Shown piece after piece: positions 1 through 8,258 of a stretch of DNA of 64,000 bases; positions within the stretch are counted from its first letter, which is position 1; every line of letters begins with the position of its first letter. The stretch lies in assembly GCA_020073265.1 (NCBI GenBank), contig JAIQFN010000015.1:41110-105109 (forward strand). The letters run 5' to 3'. This DNA comes from Terriglobia bacterium (GTDB lineage Bacteria; Acidobacteriota; Terriglobia; Bryobacterales; Bryobacteraceae). The notes below the pieces were generated by a model, which was given only the letters and a program-made list of their open reading frames with translations, made no database searches and was not told the origin of the DNA. A program made the translations under genes and the position numbers.

Positions 1-1437
1 GTTGTAGAACTCGTCGGTGGCGCGCGTGGCCTGGCTCTTGTCGAGCGAGTACAGATAGATCGCGCTGTTGGTGTTGACCGAGTTCTTGGCGTATGCGAGC
101 CACTTGCTGTCGGGCGACCAGGCGGGCGCTCCGGCCAAACCGTACTCGGCCTGATCCACCAGCACCGGCTGCTTCTTATCGATATCCACGTAATAGAGCC
201 GGAACTTCTTGTCCCAATACGCCAGCTTCTGGCTATCGGGCGACCAGATGGGGCCGTAGCGATAGCACTCGCCGTCGCTGGTGATGCGCACTTCGTCGCC
301 GCCTTTCTGCGGCCGCGTGTACAGCTCGAACTCGCCGCTGCGGTCCGACAGATACGCCACCCACTTGCCGTCCGGCGACCAGACCGCGTTCTGTTCGTGG
401 ACGCCCGGCGTGTCGGTGAGATTGCGGATGCTGCCGTGTTCGGCGGGAATGGTGAAGATGTCGCCGCGCGCCTCCACCAGCGCGCGCACGCCGCTGGGCG
501 AAAGCTCAAAGCTGCGGATGGACGGGGCGACGCTCTTGATCTCGGCGCGCGCGGTGGTCAGATCGCTGGCCACATTGACGGGGATGTGCGTCACCTTGCC
601 TTTGGCGAGATCGTAGGAATACAGCAGCCCGCCATTTTCATACACGATGGCGTCCGTGCCCGCGCTCGGCCACTTGATGTCGTATTCGGTGTAGCTGGTG
701 AGTTTCCTGGTTTGCTTGTTGCCCAAGTCCCAGCGGTACAGGTTCATGGTGCCGTCGCGATCGGAGATGAAATAGATGGCGTTGCCGCGCCACATCGGAA
801 ACTGGTCCAGGTCGCCCGAGCGGGGCATTTCCTCATAGGTGTTGCGCTTCAGATCGTAGATGCCGATGTAGTTGTTCCAGCCGCCGCGATAGCGTTTCCA
901 GGTGCGGAATTCCTGCGAAGTGGGATTGTAGGCGATTTTCTCGCCGTCCGGAGAAAAGCTGGTGAGGCTGGCGCGCGGCACCGGCAGCATTTCTTCCAGG
1001 CCGCCGTCGATCGGCACCAGGAACAGCTTGGTGGTGGCGGCCGGAGCGCTGGCGCGGTTGGACCGGAACAGGACCTTCTTGCTGTCCGCGGTCCAGCCCA
1101 GCACCATGTCGTTGGCCGGATGATAGGTCAGCCGCCGCGGCTCGCCGCCCTCCGCCGGAATCACGTAGACGTCGGCGTTGCCGTCGTACTCGCCGGTGAA
1201 GGCGATCCATTTTCCGTCCGGCGAAAACTTCGGGAACTGCTCATCGCCGGGATGCGAGGTCAAGCGTCGCGCTTCGCCGCCGGCGCGCGGCACGGTCCAC
1301 AGATCCTCGGCGTAGACGAAGACCACGGAGTCCTTGGAGATATCGGGCTGGCGCATCAGGCGAGTCTCTTCGGGCGCGGTGCGGACCAGAGCGGGCAGGA
1401 ACAGGCTGAGCAGCAGAGCGGCTGAACACCACTTCAT
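1..1437 (-). CDS. Tricorn-like / S41-family peptidase, N-terminal part (runs off the left edge)
   Basis: The frame is open for 479 codons from the ATG at 1437 to base 1 without a stop, so only the N-terminal part is here. It starts with a signal peptide (MKWCSAALLLSLFLPALV) and continues as repeated beta-propeller units of the PD40/WD40-like type: FSPDGKWIAF, WTADSKKVLF, FSPDGEKIAY, WSPDGKWVAYLSDRSG and WSPDSKWLAY. This is the layout of the N-terminal propeller of Tricorn-protease-like S41 peptidases, which are exported and degrade peptides. The catalytic PDZ/S41 part would lie left of the window and is not seen. An AAGGAGG ribosome site lies 6 bases before the ATG. A large open frame on the opposite strand (397-1425) is a shadow of this gene. 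A TolB-like propeller protein without protease domain cannot be excluded. Confidence 0.85.
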   Translation of the reverse strand, partial: MKWCSAALLLSLFLPALVRTAPEETRLMRQPDISKDSVVFVYAEDLWTVPRAGGEARRLTSHPGDEQFPKFSPDGKWIAFTGEYDGNADVYVIPAEGGEPRRLTYHPANDMVLGWTADSKKVLFRSNRASAPAATTKLFLVPIDGGLEEMLPVPRASLTSFSPDGEKIAYNPTSQEFRTWKRYRGGWNNYIGIYDLKRNTYEEMPRSGDLDQFPMWRGNAIYFISDRDGTMNLYRWDLGNKQTRKLTSYTEYDIKWPSAGTDAIVYENGGLLYSYDLAKGKVTHIPVNVASDLTTARAEIKSVAPSIRSFELSPSGVRALVEARGDIFTIPAEHGSIRNLTDTPGVHEQNAVWSPDGKWVAYLSDRSGEFELYTRPQKGGDEVRITSDGECYRYGPIWSPDSQKLAYWDKKFRLYYVDIDKKQPVLVDQAEYGLAGAPAWSPDSKWLAYAKNSVNTNSAIYLYSLDKSQATRATDEFYN

Positions 1438-1522
1438 CGTTGGGCCTCCTTGTGACCTTCAGGAATTGGACCGATTCACTAGAAAAACGATAGCAAGAAA
1501 GGGAATAGAATCCCCATTCTAC

Positions 1523-1568
1523 CCAATGTGGGGCAGGCAATCCTGCCTGCAGCCGCCTTTAGGCGGCC
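1523..1568 (+). repeat. REP element, copy 1 (two consecutive hairpins)
   Basis: A CCAATGTGGGGCAG head is followed by two perfect hairpins. Stem GCAGGCA (1533-1539) pairs with TGCCTGC (1544-1550) across an ATCC loop. Stem GCCGCCT (1552-1558) pairs with AGGCGGC (1561-1567) across a TT loop. The same architecture recurs inverted at 2143-2188 and, with changed stems, at 31338-31381 and 57238-57278. The element overlaps the 3' end of the neighbouring transposase gene, whose stop codon lies in the second hairpin. It may end transcripts arriving from either side. Confidence 0.85.
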
Positions 1569-2107
1569 TCAGTCCGTGCAGCACTCGACCAAGGGAACTG
1601 CTCAGCCCCCGCGACCAGTCCAGCCCTAACGGGATTCTGCTCAATGTACTTCCGAATGCGCTCGAACTCGGCGGAGTCCCTGACCAGACGGTCATAGCTT
1701 TCGTCCTGCCAAAACGGTCCTTGGCGGTTCAGGATCAGATTCGCCTGATAGGCCGTCGATCCCTTCAACGGTCCCAGCCATTTTGTCGAAACGACCTGCG
1801 GAGTTACTAACAAGTGGACGTGGTTCGACATGATGACGAAAGCGTGTAACTCGTAGCGGCGGAAGCGGAACTCACCTTCGTGCAAAGCTGCGATCACTAG
1901 CTGTGCAATCTCGGGTTGCCGTAGCCAGATCGGACCACTGCGGGCTGTGTCCAAGAGCCGATCCATAGCTACGAACGCACGGCCACCCTTGAGCGTCGCT
2001 GGGGGAAAGACTCGGTTCGCGGGAAGGCTGTCGTGCAGACGAAAGGTCACGAACAGGGGGTGTCCAACTACGTCCCAGTGGGGGAGACGTCGTTCGTAGT
2101 GTCTCAT
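1559..2107 (-). CDS. REP-associated tyrosine transposase (RAYT, Y1/IS200-like)
   Basis: A 182-residue single-domain Y1 transposase. RAYTs nick single-stranded REP hairpins through an HUH site and a catalytic tyrosine. Visible: the N-terminal RRLPHWDVVGHPLFVTFRL segment, the metal-binding pair in SNHVHLLV (His96, His98) and the probable nucleophile in FWQDESYDRLVRD (Tyr138), followed by IRKYIEQNPVRAGL, all typical of the family. The ATG at 2107 was chosen because the frame upstream of it (to 2221) is encoded by REP copy 2 and does not look like transposase. The stop TAA (1559-1561) lies inside REP copy 1. The gene is boxed by oppositely oriented REP elements, which is the classic arrangement for a RAYT with its own substrate. 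It appears intact. Confidence 0.9.
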   Translation of the reverse strand: MRHYERRLPHWDVVGHPLFVTFRLHDSLPANRVFPPATLKGGRAFVAMDRLLDTARSGPIWLRQPEIAQLVIAALHEGEFRFRRYELHAFVIMSNHVHLLVTPQVVSTKWLGPLKGSTAYQANLILNRQGPFWQDESYDRLVRDSAEFERIRKYIEQNPVRAGLVAGAEQFPWSSAARTEAA

Positions 2108-2142
2108 CACAATGAAGTGAGGTGGGATTTGGGAAAGTCTCG

Positions 2143-2188
2143 GGCCGCCTGAAGGCGGCTGCAGGCAGGATTGCCTGCCCCACATTGG
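2143..2188 (-). repeat. REP element, copy 2 (inverted relative to copy 1)
   Basis: Read on the minus strand this is the same two-hairpin element as at 1523-1568: the CCAATGTGGGGCAG head, the GCAGGCA/TGCCTGC stem with ATCC loop, and the GCCGCCT/AGGCGGC stem with a TC loop instead of TT. It lies 36 bases upstream of the RAYT start, so the transposase gene is flanked by an inverted pair. It is translatable in frame with the transposase (MWGRQSCLQPPSGG), but I regard that as non-coding. Confidence 0.85.
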
Positions 2189-2221
2189 CTGACTTGAACA
2201 GATAGTAGGAGGCAAATTCAC

Positions 2222-2520
2222 TACTGGTAGCGGGTCAATCGAATTGGAGGATCTAGTCCTACTCGGCCCGGCGCGATCTGCGCCAGGTAGTAGTTTTCGC
2301 CGCGTCCGGTGTGCGTGAGGGCGTCGGCGAGAGCGCTCTGAAAGAGCTTGGCGATGTCACCATGCACGAAGAAACGCGCCACTTCTGCTGGCCGGCGGCC
2401 ATGGTCAAGGCCCAGTCCATCAGGTCGCCCATGTGCGCCAGAATCTGGACGGGAGTCCGGCTCTGCTCGGAGGCGCGAAATCCGGCGAATTCCTCTGGCG
2501 CGCTGGGTCCGCAAGGGGCG
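2222..2520 (-). pseudogene. Remnant of a DinB-like family gene
   Basis: Pieces of one protein appear in two minus-strand frames. One frame (about 2510-2380) reads EEFAGFRASEQSRTPVQILAH then MGDLMDWALTMA. After a frame change near 2375 the other reads KLFQSALADALTHTG, RGENYY and IAPGRVG. In the order and wording I know from acidobacterial DinB-like proteins (four-helix metal-binding bundle), these would be one continuous chain with more residues between ALTH and RGENYY, so both a frameshift and an internal deletion are implied. No start codon with a ribosome site remains. The decay lies directly upstream of the RAYT/REP unit, which may have caused it. Family assignment is from memory and moderate. 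Confidence 0.45.
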
Positions 2521-2796
2521 TTTGGGCCGGGACAGACATTACCTTCCCAGAATACGACAACGGTCCGATCCAGGCTGGATTCGCGATCAGCGCGGCCTCA
2601 CCCACCCATTTAGTCCGCCAAATTACGCGGCTAGTGGAATCCGAAGCAGCGGTCCCGGCCGCATCACCCGAAGAAGCAAGGCGTTGGACGCCAAGCCCCA
2701 ACGGTTAAGGAGTTGCTGATTAAGGTTAGCAGGACGGGTCCCTCAAAGGGTCAGGACTAATCCCCCTTCATAACTGATCCGCGTAAGGAGCACGCG
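2521..2796. other. Intergenic stretch without a recognisable gene
   Basis: Only short overlapping frames with no family resemblance are present. The last 30 bases hold the ribosome site AAGGAG (2786-2791) of the following exoprotein gene. A small CCCT-CAA-AGGG hairpin lies near 2740. No convincing promoter was found by eye. Confidence 0.5.
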
Positions 2797-5700
2797 ATGA
2801 AACTCCATCAAGTAGCAGGGGTCTTGGCTTGTCTCGGGTTAGCTGCGCAAGTGGCATCGGCCGTTACATTGGATGCCGCTTATACCACCACCGCTCAGTC
2901 GGACATGAGCTGTAATCCAGGGCCGCGGTCGACGAATTTTCTTACCACCGATGCTACGGTTTGGCTCTACGTGGCAGCCTCGAATGCAGGCGCGGGCGAC
3001 GTATTGACAGTGGACTGGCTGATGCCCAGTGGACAGGTCTACTATAAGACTACCTTCGAAGGTCTTCCTGAGGCAGGAAACTACTGTTTCGACGACTACC
3101 TGGACGTGGCCGGCCAACCGGCGGCCCAGTCGCCTGGAACCTGGACCATCCGCGGCCACTGGAACGGTGGGGATTTCTTCACCGTGACCTTCACCCTCAG
3201 CGCGGCTGGCGGCACGACCTCGGGAACCGCCACGGTTCAGTCCACCGCCGACATCTTTCTTTCGGGCCACAGCGGGACGATCGGCATTTCGAGTCCGGGC
3301 ACCGCGCCGCCGATGGTCGCTGTTTCGGGATCGGCCGGCAAGGTGTTCCGCTTTAGCGGCGCTACCGGCACCTGGAATTGCCAGGGCGGAGGGGCGACCA
3401 GCGGTCCGGATGGCGACAATTGCTACAGCAGTACGAACATCGCGTCCTATCGCGGCATTTCCGGGATCATCCACACCAGCAAAACCATGTTCCTGGTGGG
3501 CGTCTTTCTGAGCGACGCCGAGCCGGCCGATCCAGCGCCGGCACGCTTGGATGTCTCGACCGCAAACACCGCCACCAGCATCCAGCCGCTGCTCGCGCAG
3601 ACTTTCTTCATCGGAGACGGGTTGACGAGCGGGGGAGCGACGCAGGAGTTCACCATTCCGGCCGGCGCTACACGCTTGTTCCTGGGCATCGCAGACGCGG
3701 GGGGTTTTCAGGGCGGGCCGTGCTGCTACGAAGACAACTCAGGATCAGTGAAGATCAGCTGGCAGATCGGCGCATCCAGCGGTGGAGGCGGGGGTGGCGG
3801 TGGCGGAGGGAACTGCTCTTACTACGTTAATCCGTTGACCAACTCGATACCGGCGGCGGGCGGAACGGGTCTGGTGTTGATCACCACCGCGCCTACTTGT
3901 GCCTGGACGGCCAAGAGCAACGTTTCGTGGATCACCATCACCGCGGGAAGCTCCGGGACCGGAGGCGGAGCGGTCAGCTACACGGTGGCGGCCAACACCT
4001 CCAGCAGTTCGCGCACCGGAACGCTGACCATCGCCGATCAGACGCACACGGTAACGCAGGCGGCTGCGGCGGCCTGCACGTACGCGCTCAACGCCAGCGG
4101 CAACAGCTTCGCCGCCGCCGGTGGCAGCGCCGGAGTGCTGGTAACCGCGTCGGCCGGATGCTTCTGGACCGCGGCCAGCAACAACTCCTGGATCACCATC
4201 ACGTCGGCGCCCAGCGGCACCGGCGGCGGAACGGTCAGCTACACGGTGGCCGCGAATACATCCACCAGCCAGCGGACCGGCACGATGACCATCGCCGGAC
4301 TGACCTTCACCGTCACGCAAGCCGGAGCCGCCGCTGCGAACACACCCACCATCACCAATGGAGGCATTATCAACGCCGCCAGCTACATGCCCGCCAGCAT
4401 GGACGCCGGCGCGCTGGCCCGCGGATCGTTCTTCACCATCTTCGGAACCAACCTGGGTCCGGCGCAATATCAATCCCAAACCACCTATCCGCTGAACACC
4501 ACGCTGGGTGAGGTGACGGTGAAGATCACCGCTGGAAGCACATCGGTGAATGCCTACATGGTGTACGCGTCCGCGAACCAGATCAACGCCATCCTGCCTT
4601 CCAACGCCCCCACGGGGAACGTACAGATCGTGGTGACGTACCACGGCGTCGCCAGCCCCGCGTCGCCGGCCAAAGTGGTGGATACCAACTTCGGCATCTT
4701 CAGTACGTCGAATGGGCGTGGGCCGGGAGTCATCCAGAACTATGTTTCACCCACCGTCCTGCCTCTGAACACGCGCACCGCCACAGCCAAGCCCGGCCAG
4801 GTGGCGGTTCTGCTAGGCACCGGTCTTGGCCCCATCACCGCGCCCGACAACCTGGCGCCGCCCACCGGCGACTTGCCGGTCCCGGTTCAGATATTAGTGG
4901 CCGGCAAAGTTGCCAGTAAGTCATACAGCGGGCGCATGCCCGGGGTGGCCGGCGTCGACCAGATCAACTTCACGGTGCCCGCGGATGCTCCCTCGGGATG
5001 TTATGTTCCGGTGCAGATCAAAGCCGGCAACGTCTACAGCAACATCGTCACCATGGCGATCCAGCCGGAAGGACAGACCTGCTCGGATCCGCAGAATCCG
5101 TTTTCCGACCTGGTTTCCAATGGCCGCAAGGGCGGGTCGATTTTCCTGGTGCGCGCCAATGCACACGCTCAACTCGATGCCAGCCAGCCGGCCACGGATT
5201 TGTCCATAGACTTCGGCGTGGCGGCTTTCGAAGACAACACTGGCCACGGCGATCTGGGCTACAATCCGCTGTTCTCTCTACCCCCGGTGGGAACCTGCTC
5301 GGCCTATGCAGGGAATCTGGATCTGAGCAGCTTGCTGTCCGGGAGTCCGGATCTTTCGGGCGCCGCCGGACTGCTGGGCAAGGACCTGGACGCCGGCTCG
5401 GCCATATCCATCACGGGACCGAAGGGCAACACCATCGCGATGAACCATATGGATACCGACAAGAACACCGGCCCCTATCTGGCTCTGCTGGGAGGATCGA
5501 TTCCGCTCCCCGGAGTACAGAGCCTGCCGCCCTTCCTGGATCCCGGCACATTCAAGATCAGCGGCCCCGGAGGTAAAGACGTCGGTCCGTTCCAGACGAC
5601 GTTTAGCATGGGAGCGCCGGTCACCTGGACCAATCGCGATCAGATGGCGCAAATCGATCGCACGCAGGACCTCACCTTCAAATGGTCCGGCGGCGACAGC

Positions 5701-5967
5701 TCCAAGCTGGTGATGCTGGCGGGGCTCGGCGCCGATCAGAACACGCAAGCGCTGGCCGGTTTCTTCTGCTTCGTTCCGTCCACTCCAGGCAGCTTCACCG
5801 TGCCCACTTCGGTGCTCGGGAACCTGCCGGCCGGCGGCACGAATGCGCTCGGCGCGGTGCTGGTGGGCAGCTTCCCCAGCACTTATCCGACGTTCACGGC
5901 GAGCGGACTGGATTCCGGCTTAATCTTCAACGCCAATTTGTCCTTGGCGACGGTGACCTTCAAGTAG
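2797..5967 (+). CDS. Secreted multidomain protein with two BACON domains and a TIGR03437-type domain
   Basis: A 1056-residue exported protein. Signal peptide at 1-22 (cleavage near VASA). An unassigned N-terminal beta domain (about 23-325) ends in a ten-glycine linker. Two tandem BACON-type Ig-like repeats follow (about 339-425 and 427-511), each with CxWTAxSNxSWITIT, TGGGxVSYTVAANTS, RTGTxTIA and VTQA. Residues 517-757 (NAASYMPASMDAGALARGSF, FGTNLGP, YASANQINAILPS, GTGLGP, GVDQINFTVPADAPSG) match the Solibacter-type domain of TIGR03437. The last 300 residues are unassigned. BACON domains are usually associated with surface or glycan binding, so a cell-surface or matrix role is likely but inferred. 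The ATG has an AAGGAG site 5 bases upstream. The gene stands alone. Confidence 0.85.
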   Translation: MKLHQVAGVLACLGLAAQVASAVTLDAAYTTTAQSDMSCNPGPRSTNFLTTDATVWLYVAASNAGAGDVLTVDWLMPSGQVYYKTTFEGLPEAGNYCFDDYLDVAGQPAAQSPGTWTIRGHWNGGDFFTVTFTLSAAGGTTSGTATVQSTADIFLSGHSGTIGISSPGTAPPMVAVSGSAGKVFRFSGATGTWNCQGGGATSGPDGDNCYSSTNIASYRGISGIIHTSKTMFLVGVFLSDAEPADPAPARLDVSTANTATSIQPLLAQTFFIGDGLTSGGATQEFTIPAGATRLFLGIADAGGFQGGPCCYEDNSGSVKISWQIGASSGGGGGGGGGGNCSYYVNPLTNSIPAAGGTGLVLITTAPTCAWTAKSNVSWITITAGSSGTGGGAVSYTVAANTSSSSRTGTLTIADQTHTVTQAAAAACTYALNASGNSFAAAGGSAGVLVTASAGCFWTAASNNSWITITSAPSGTGGGTVSYTVAANTSTSQRTGTMTIAGLTFTVTQAGAAAANTPTITNGGIINAASYMPASMDAGALARGSFFTIFGTNLGPAQYQSQTTYPLNTTLGEVTVKITAGSTSVNAYMVYASANQINAILPSNAPTGNVQIVVTYHGVASPASPAKVVDTNFGIFSTSNGRGPGVIQNYVSPTVLPLNTRTATAKPGQVAVLLGTGLGPITAPDNLAPPTGDLPVPVQILVAGKVASKSYSGRMPGVAGVDQINFTVPADAPSGCYVPVQIKAGNVYSNIVTMAIQPEGQTCSDPQNPFSDLVSNGRKGGSIFLVRANAHAQLDASQPATDLSIDFGVAAFEDNTGHGDLGYNPLFSLPPVGTCSAYAGNLDLSSLLSGSPDLSGAAGLLGKDLDAGSAISITGPKGNTIAMNHMDTDKNTGPYLALLGGSIPLPGVQSLPPFLDPGTFKISGPGGKDVGPFQTTFSMGAPVTWTNRDQMAQIDRTQDLTFKWSGGDSSKLVMLAGLGADQNTQALAGFFCFVPSTPGSFTVPTSVLGNLPAGGTNALGAVLVGSFPSTYPTFTASGLDSGLIFNANLSLATVTFK

Positions 5968-5973
5968 ACGATT

Positions 5974-5997
5974 CTCCCGGCCGGCGTTGACCGGGAG
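5974..5997 (+). terminator. Hairpin after the exoprotein gene
   Basis: CTCCCGG (5974-5980) pairs with CCGGGAG (5991-5997) across a 10-base loop, 7 bases after the stop codon. There is no T tract behind it, so termination would not be the classical intrinsic type. Confidence 0.3.
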
Positions 5998-6025
5998 CAA
6001 TGGGGTGCTATGGCACCCGCATACC

Positions 6026-6898
6026 ATGCGATTCGCGACGCTCGTGACGGTGGCGCTTCTGCTGACACCTCTATGGGGCCAGCCGCAGCGCCACGTCGTT
6101 ATCGTGGACCTGGATGGAGTGCGCCGCGATCTGCTCGACACCCCCTACCTGGCGGGAAGAATGCCGCAACTCGAGCGATTGTTCGGGAGCTCCGCGGCCG
6201 GCCAGGGATTTTCGCGTGCGCTGTATTTCGAGCAAGCCACCACCGTCGCGCCCTCGGTGACCATGTCCGGCCAGGCGTCGCTCTACACTGGCGCGTACCC
6301 GGGCGCGCATGGGGTCCCGGGCGACACCTGGTTCGACCGCGACCAGGGTGTGGGCGTCGATTATTTCACTTCCGCCGGTGTTACCTGTGTCTTCGACTTT
6401 CCCCTATTCGGCGCCAGCGGCTGCGGCGGCGGTCTAGCGAACCGCAATCTTAACTCGTCCACGCTGTACGAGTGGGCCAGCCTCGCCGGCGTTAGCAGCG
6501 TCGTGGTCTATAACCCGTATTGGAAGGGCGCCACGCACGCCATTCTGCCGTCCGTGCTGGATGCGCTGGCGCTGCTCCAAAGCGGCACCCAGGATTTCGA
6601 GTACTTCGATCGCGACATGGCCGCGCGGGCCATCGCCGAACTTCGCGAGCACGGCCGCCCGGACTTGCTTACTCTGTATTTCGTGGGCGCCGATCTGGCC
6701 GGCCACGCCGCCGGCACGCGCGCGACCATGGACTACCTGAGCCGGGTCGTCGATCCGCTGCTCGGTACGTTCTTCGACGCGCTGGATCAGATCGATCCAG
6801 ACTGGCAGAGCAATACGCTGTTCGTCTTCAGTTCGGATCATGGCCGGACGGACACCTCAGCTACGCCTGAGCTACGCCTGGCGATGAACTGGCGCTGA
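6026..6898 (+). CDS. Type I phosphodiesterase/nucleotide pyrophosphatase, N-terminal part (gene split by frameshift)
   Basis: Alkaline-phosphatase-superfamily phosphodiesterase with signal peptide MRFATLVTVALLLTPLWG, so periplasmic. Visible: VVIVDLDGVRRD (first metal aspartate), the nucleophile region TVAPSVTMSGQASLYTG (probably Thr/Ser), GAYPGAHGVPGD, YFVGADLAGHAAG (metal site) and FVFSSDHGRTD (metal site). These enzymes hydrolyse nucleotide or other phosphodiesters. The ATG at 6026 is chosen over an in-frame ATG at 5987 because it begins the signal peptide. After SSDHGRTDTSATP the frame runs into 14 unrelated codons and a stop. An 11-bp tandem duplication at 6859-6880 is responsible; removing one copy joins this frame to the one at 6904-7458. 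As it stands the product lacks the last metal-binding region. Confidence 0.8.
   Translation: MRFATLVTVALLLTPLWGQPQRHVVIVDLDGVRRDLLDTPYLAGRMPQLERLFGSSAAGQGFSRALYFEQATTVAPSVTMSGQASLYTGAYPGAHGVPGDTWFDRDQGVGVDYFTSAGVTCVFDFPLFGASGCGGGLANRNLNSSTLYEWASLAGVSSVVVYNPYWKGATHAILPSVLDALALLQSGTQDFEYFDRDMAARAIAELREHGRPDLLTLYFVGADLAGHAAGTRATMDYLSRVVDPLLGTFFDALDQIDPDWQSNTLFVFSSDHGRTDTSATPELRLAMNWR
6859..6880 (+). repeat. 11-bp perfect tandem duplication inside a coding region
   Basis: AGCTACGCCTG occurs twice in direct succession (6859-6869, 6870-6880). Deleting one copy restores one continuous phosphodiesterase reading frame through ATPGDELALIRMADVLARAG. Confidence 0.95.
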
Positions 6899-6903
6899 TC
6901 CGG

Positions 6904-7458
6904 ATGGCGGACGTGCTCGCCCGCGCCGGCTTCGACGCCGAGCATTCTTACATCGCCAACCAAGGCGGGCTGGCGCACGTTTATCTGCGCGCTCCGGGTG
7001 CGCCGTGGAGCGAAACGCCGGACGTCCCGGGCTTGCGCGCCGCTGCTGAGTCGCTGGAGGCCGACAGCGGGTTGTCCGAGGAGCTGGAGTCAGTCTGCTA
7101 TCGCGACGCCGGCTACCGCTGCCTGAACGCTCTGGACGCGGATCGCATGCGGCTGCTGGACGCTATGAATTCGCGCCGCACCGGCGATTTGATCCTGCTG
7201 GCAAAACCTGGGCGCTACTTCGGCAACAGCGCAGCCGAGAGATCGGAGCACGGTTCGTTGAGCGATACCGATCTCGCCGTCCCTCTGATTCTGTGCGGCG
7301 GCGGCGTTATGCCGGGACGCGTTTCTGACGCCGCGGCCACGGTGCAAATTGCAGCGACCATCGCGGACTACCTGGGGTTCACAGCCCCAGGCGCGCAACC
7401 GCACCTGCCGCATGTTTTTCTCGGCAAGGGCCGCAAGAAGATGACGCCGCCACGATGA
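6904..7458 (+). CDS. Type I phosphodiesterase, C-terminal part (second half of split gene)
   Basis: This open frame continues the phosphodiesterase begun at 6026. It reads DELALIRMADVLARAGF upstream of the nominal ATG at 6904 and continues with a cap-like region, LILLAKPGRYFGN, the histidine-containing RSEHGSLSDTDLAVPLILCGGG (the usual last metal ligand of the family) and VQIAATIADYLGF. There is no ribosome site before the ATG, so translation on its own is unlikely. Together the two parts would make a protein of about 470 residues, normal for the family. The gene is either inactivated, phase-variable through the 11-bp duplication, or mis-assembled. Confidence 0.75.
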   Translation: MADVLARAGFDAEHSYIANQGGLAHVYLRAPGAPWSETPDVPGLRAAAESLEADSGLSEELESVCYRDAGYRCLNALDADRMRLLDAMNSRRTGDLILLAKPGRYFGNSAAERSEHGSLSDTDLAVPLILCGGGVMPGRVSDAAATVQIAATIADYLGFTAPGAQPHLPHVFLGKGRKKMTPPR

Positions 7459-7497
7459 AATCCAGCCGCCCGGACCGATCGCCGCCGCAGCCGTTTC

Positions 7498-7986
7498 TTA
7501 CTTGCGGGCGCTGCTGGCCAGTTCGTGCGTGGCGGCCGGCTGGTAGCTGCCGGCGACGGTTCGGAAAGCGATATTCAAGCGATTCCATGAATTGATGGCC
7601 ACGATCGCCAGAGTCAAATTCGCCAGTTCGTCGTTGGAAAACTGGCTGCGGGCCTGCTCGTAGACGTCGTCGGGGACATGCCCTTCGGTGACTCGAGTTA
7701 CGGCCTCTGTCCAGGCCAGCGCCGCACGCTCACGCTCGGTGTAGAAGGGAGCCTCACGCCATGCGTCCAGCAAATAGAGGCGCTGCTCGGTTTCGCCGCG
7801 AGCCTTCAAGTCTTTCGAGTGCATGTCAATGCAGTAGGCGCAGCCGTTGATCTGGGATGCCCGCAGACGAATCAAGTCGAGCAGCGCCGGATCCATGCCG
7901 CTTCCGGCGAGATACGTTTCCAGACCCAGCATCGCCTTAAGAGCTCCCGGGGGAACCTTGCGAGAATCCAATCTTGGTTGCATCAT
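7498..7986 (-). CDS. AhpD / carboxymuconolactone-decarboxylase family protein
   Basis: A 162-residue alkylhydroperoxidase AhpD-like protein. The core motif NGCAYCIDMH (CxxC plus His) is present near residues 47-56, followed by SKDLKARGETEQRLYLLDAWREAPFYTERERAALAWTEA split over two helices, as in peroxidase-type members. Such proteins are cytosolic and reduce peroxides through the cysteine pair. The start at 7986 is set by AAGGAGG five bases upstream; the frame is open further to 8061 without a ribosome site. Transcribed divergently from the fatty-acid methylase at 8259 and convergently with the phosphodiesterase. The exact substrate is unknown. Confidence 0.88.
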   Translation of the reverse strand: MMQPRLDSRKVPPGALKAMLGLETYLAGSGMDPALLDLIRLRASQINGCAYCIDMHSKDLKARGETEQRLYLLDAWREAPFYTERERAALAWTEAVTRVTEGHVPDDVYEQARSQFSNDELANLTLAIVAINSWNRLNIAFRTVAGSYQPAATHELASSARK

Positions 7987-8258
7987 AATTGCCTCCTTCA
8001 GTGTTCTAGCGCGGTCGCAACTCTCCGGCTTCGGCCAACCTTTCCGGAGTCGGTCTGCCATGAGAGCCTGCAGAACCTGGTCGGGCGGGAATCGATGGAT
8101 GGCCGGCTAGGCAAATCTCACACATCGCTCCCGGCGTCCCTGCCTAGTCTGATGCAGAATTCCTTGCTACGTTCCAAGCCAAATGCGATGCAAAATGCGT
8201 GCGTCGTTTCAAACGTAAACATTCCGCCCCCTGGTGACATCCAACAGGTAGGTGTAGC

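Noticed and set aside
397..1425. 342-codon open frame on the plus strand
   Set aside because: Antisense shadow of the Tricorn-like gene in GC-rich DNA; the translation has no family-like motifs whereas the minus strand shows clear propeller repeats.
3781..4330. Tandem repeats in the exoprotein considered as a DNA repeat array
   Set aside because: They are two diverged protein domains (BACON), not a DNA-level repeat or CRISPR.
6904..7458. Independent gene for the second phosphodiesterase half
   Set aside because: No ribosome site, and homologous sequence continues upstream of the ATG in the same frame up to the 11-bp duplication.
8205..8215. Palindrome CGTTTCAAACG before the CFA-synthase-like gene
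   Set aside because: Arms of only five bases; expected by chance in a window of this size, and no regulator gene is adjacent.
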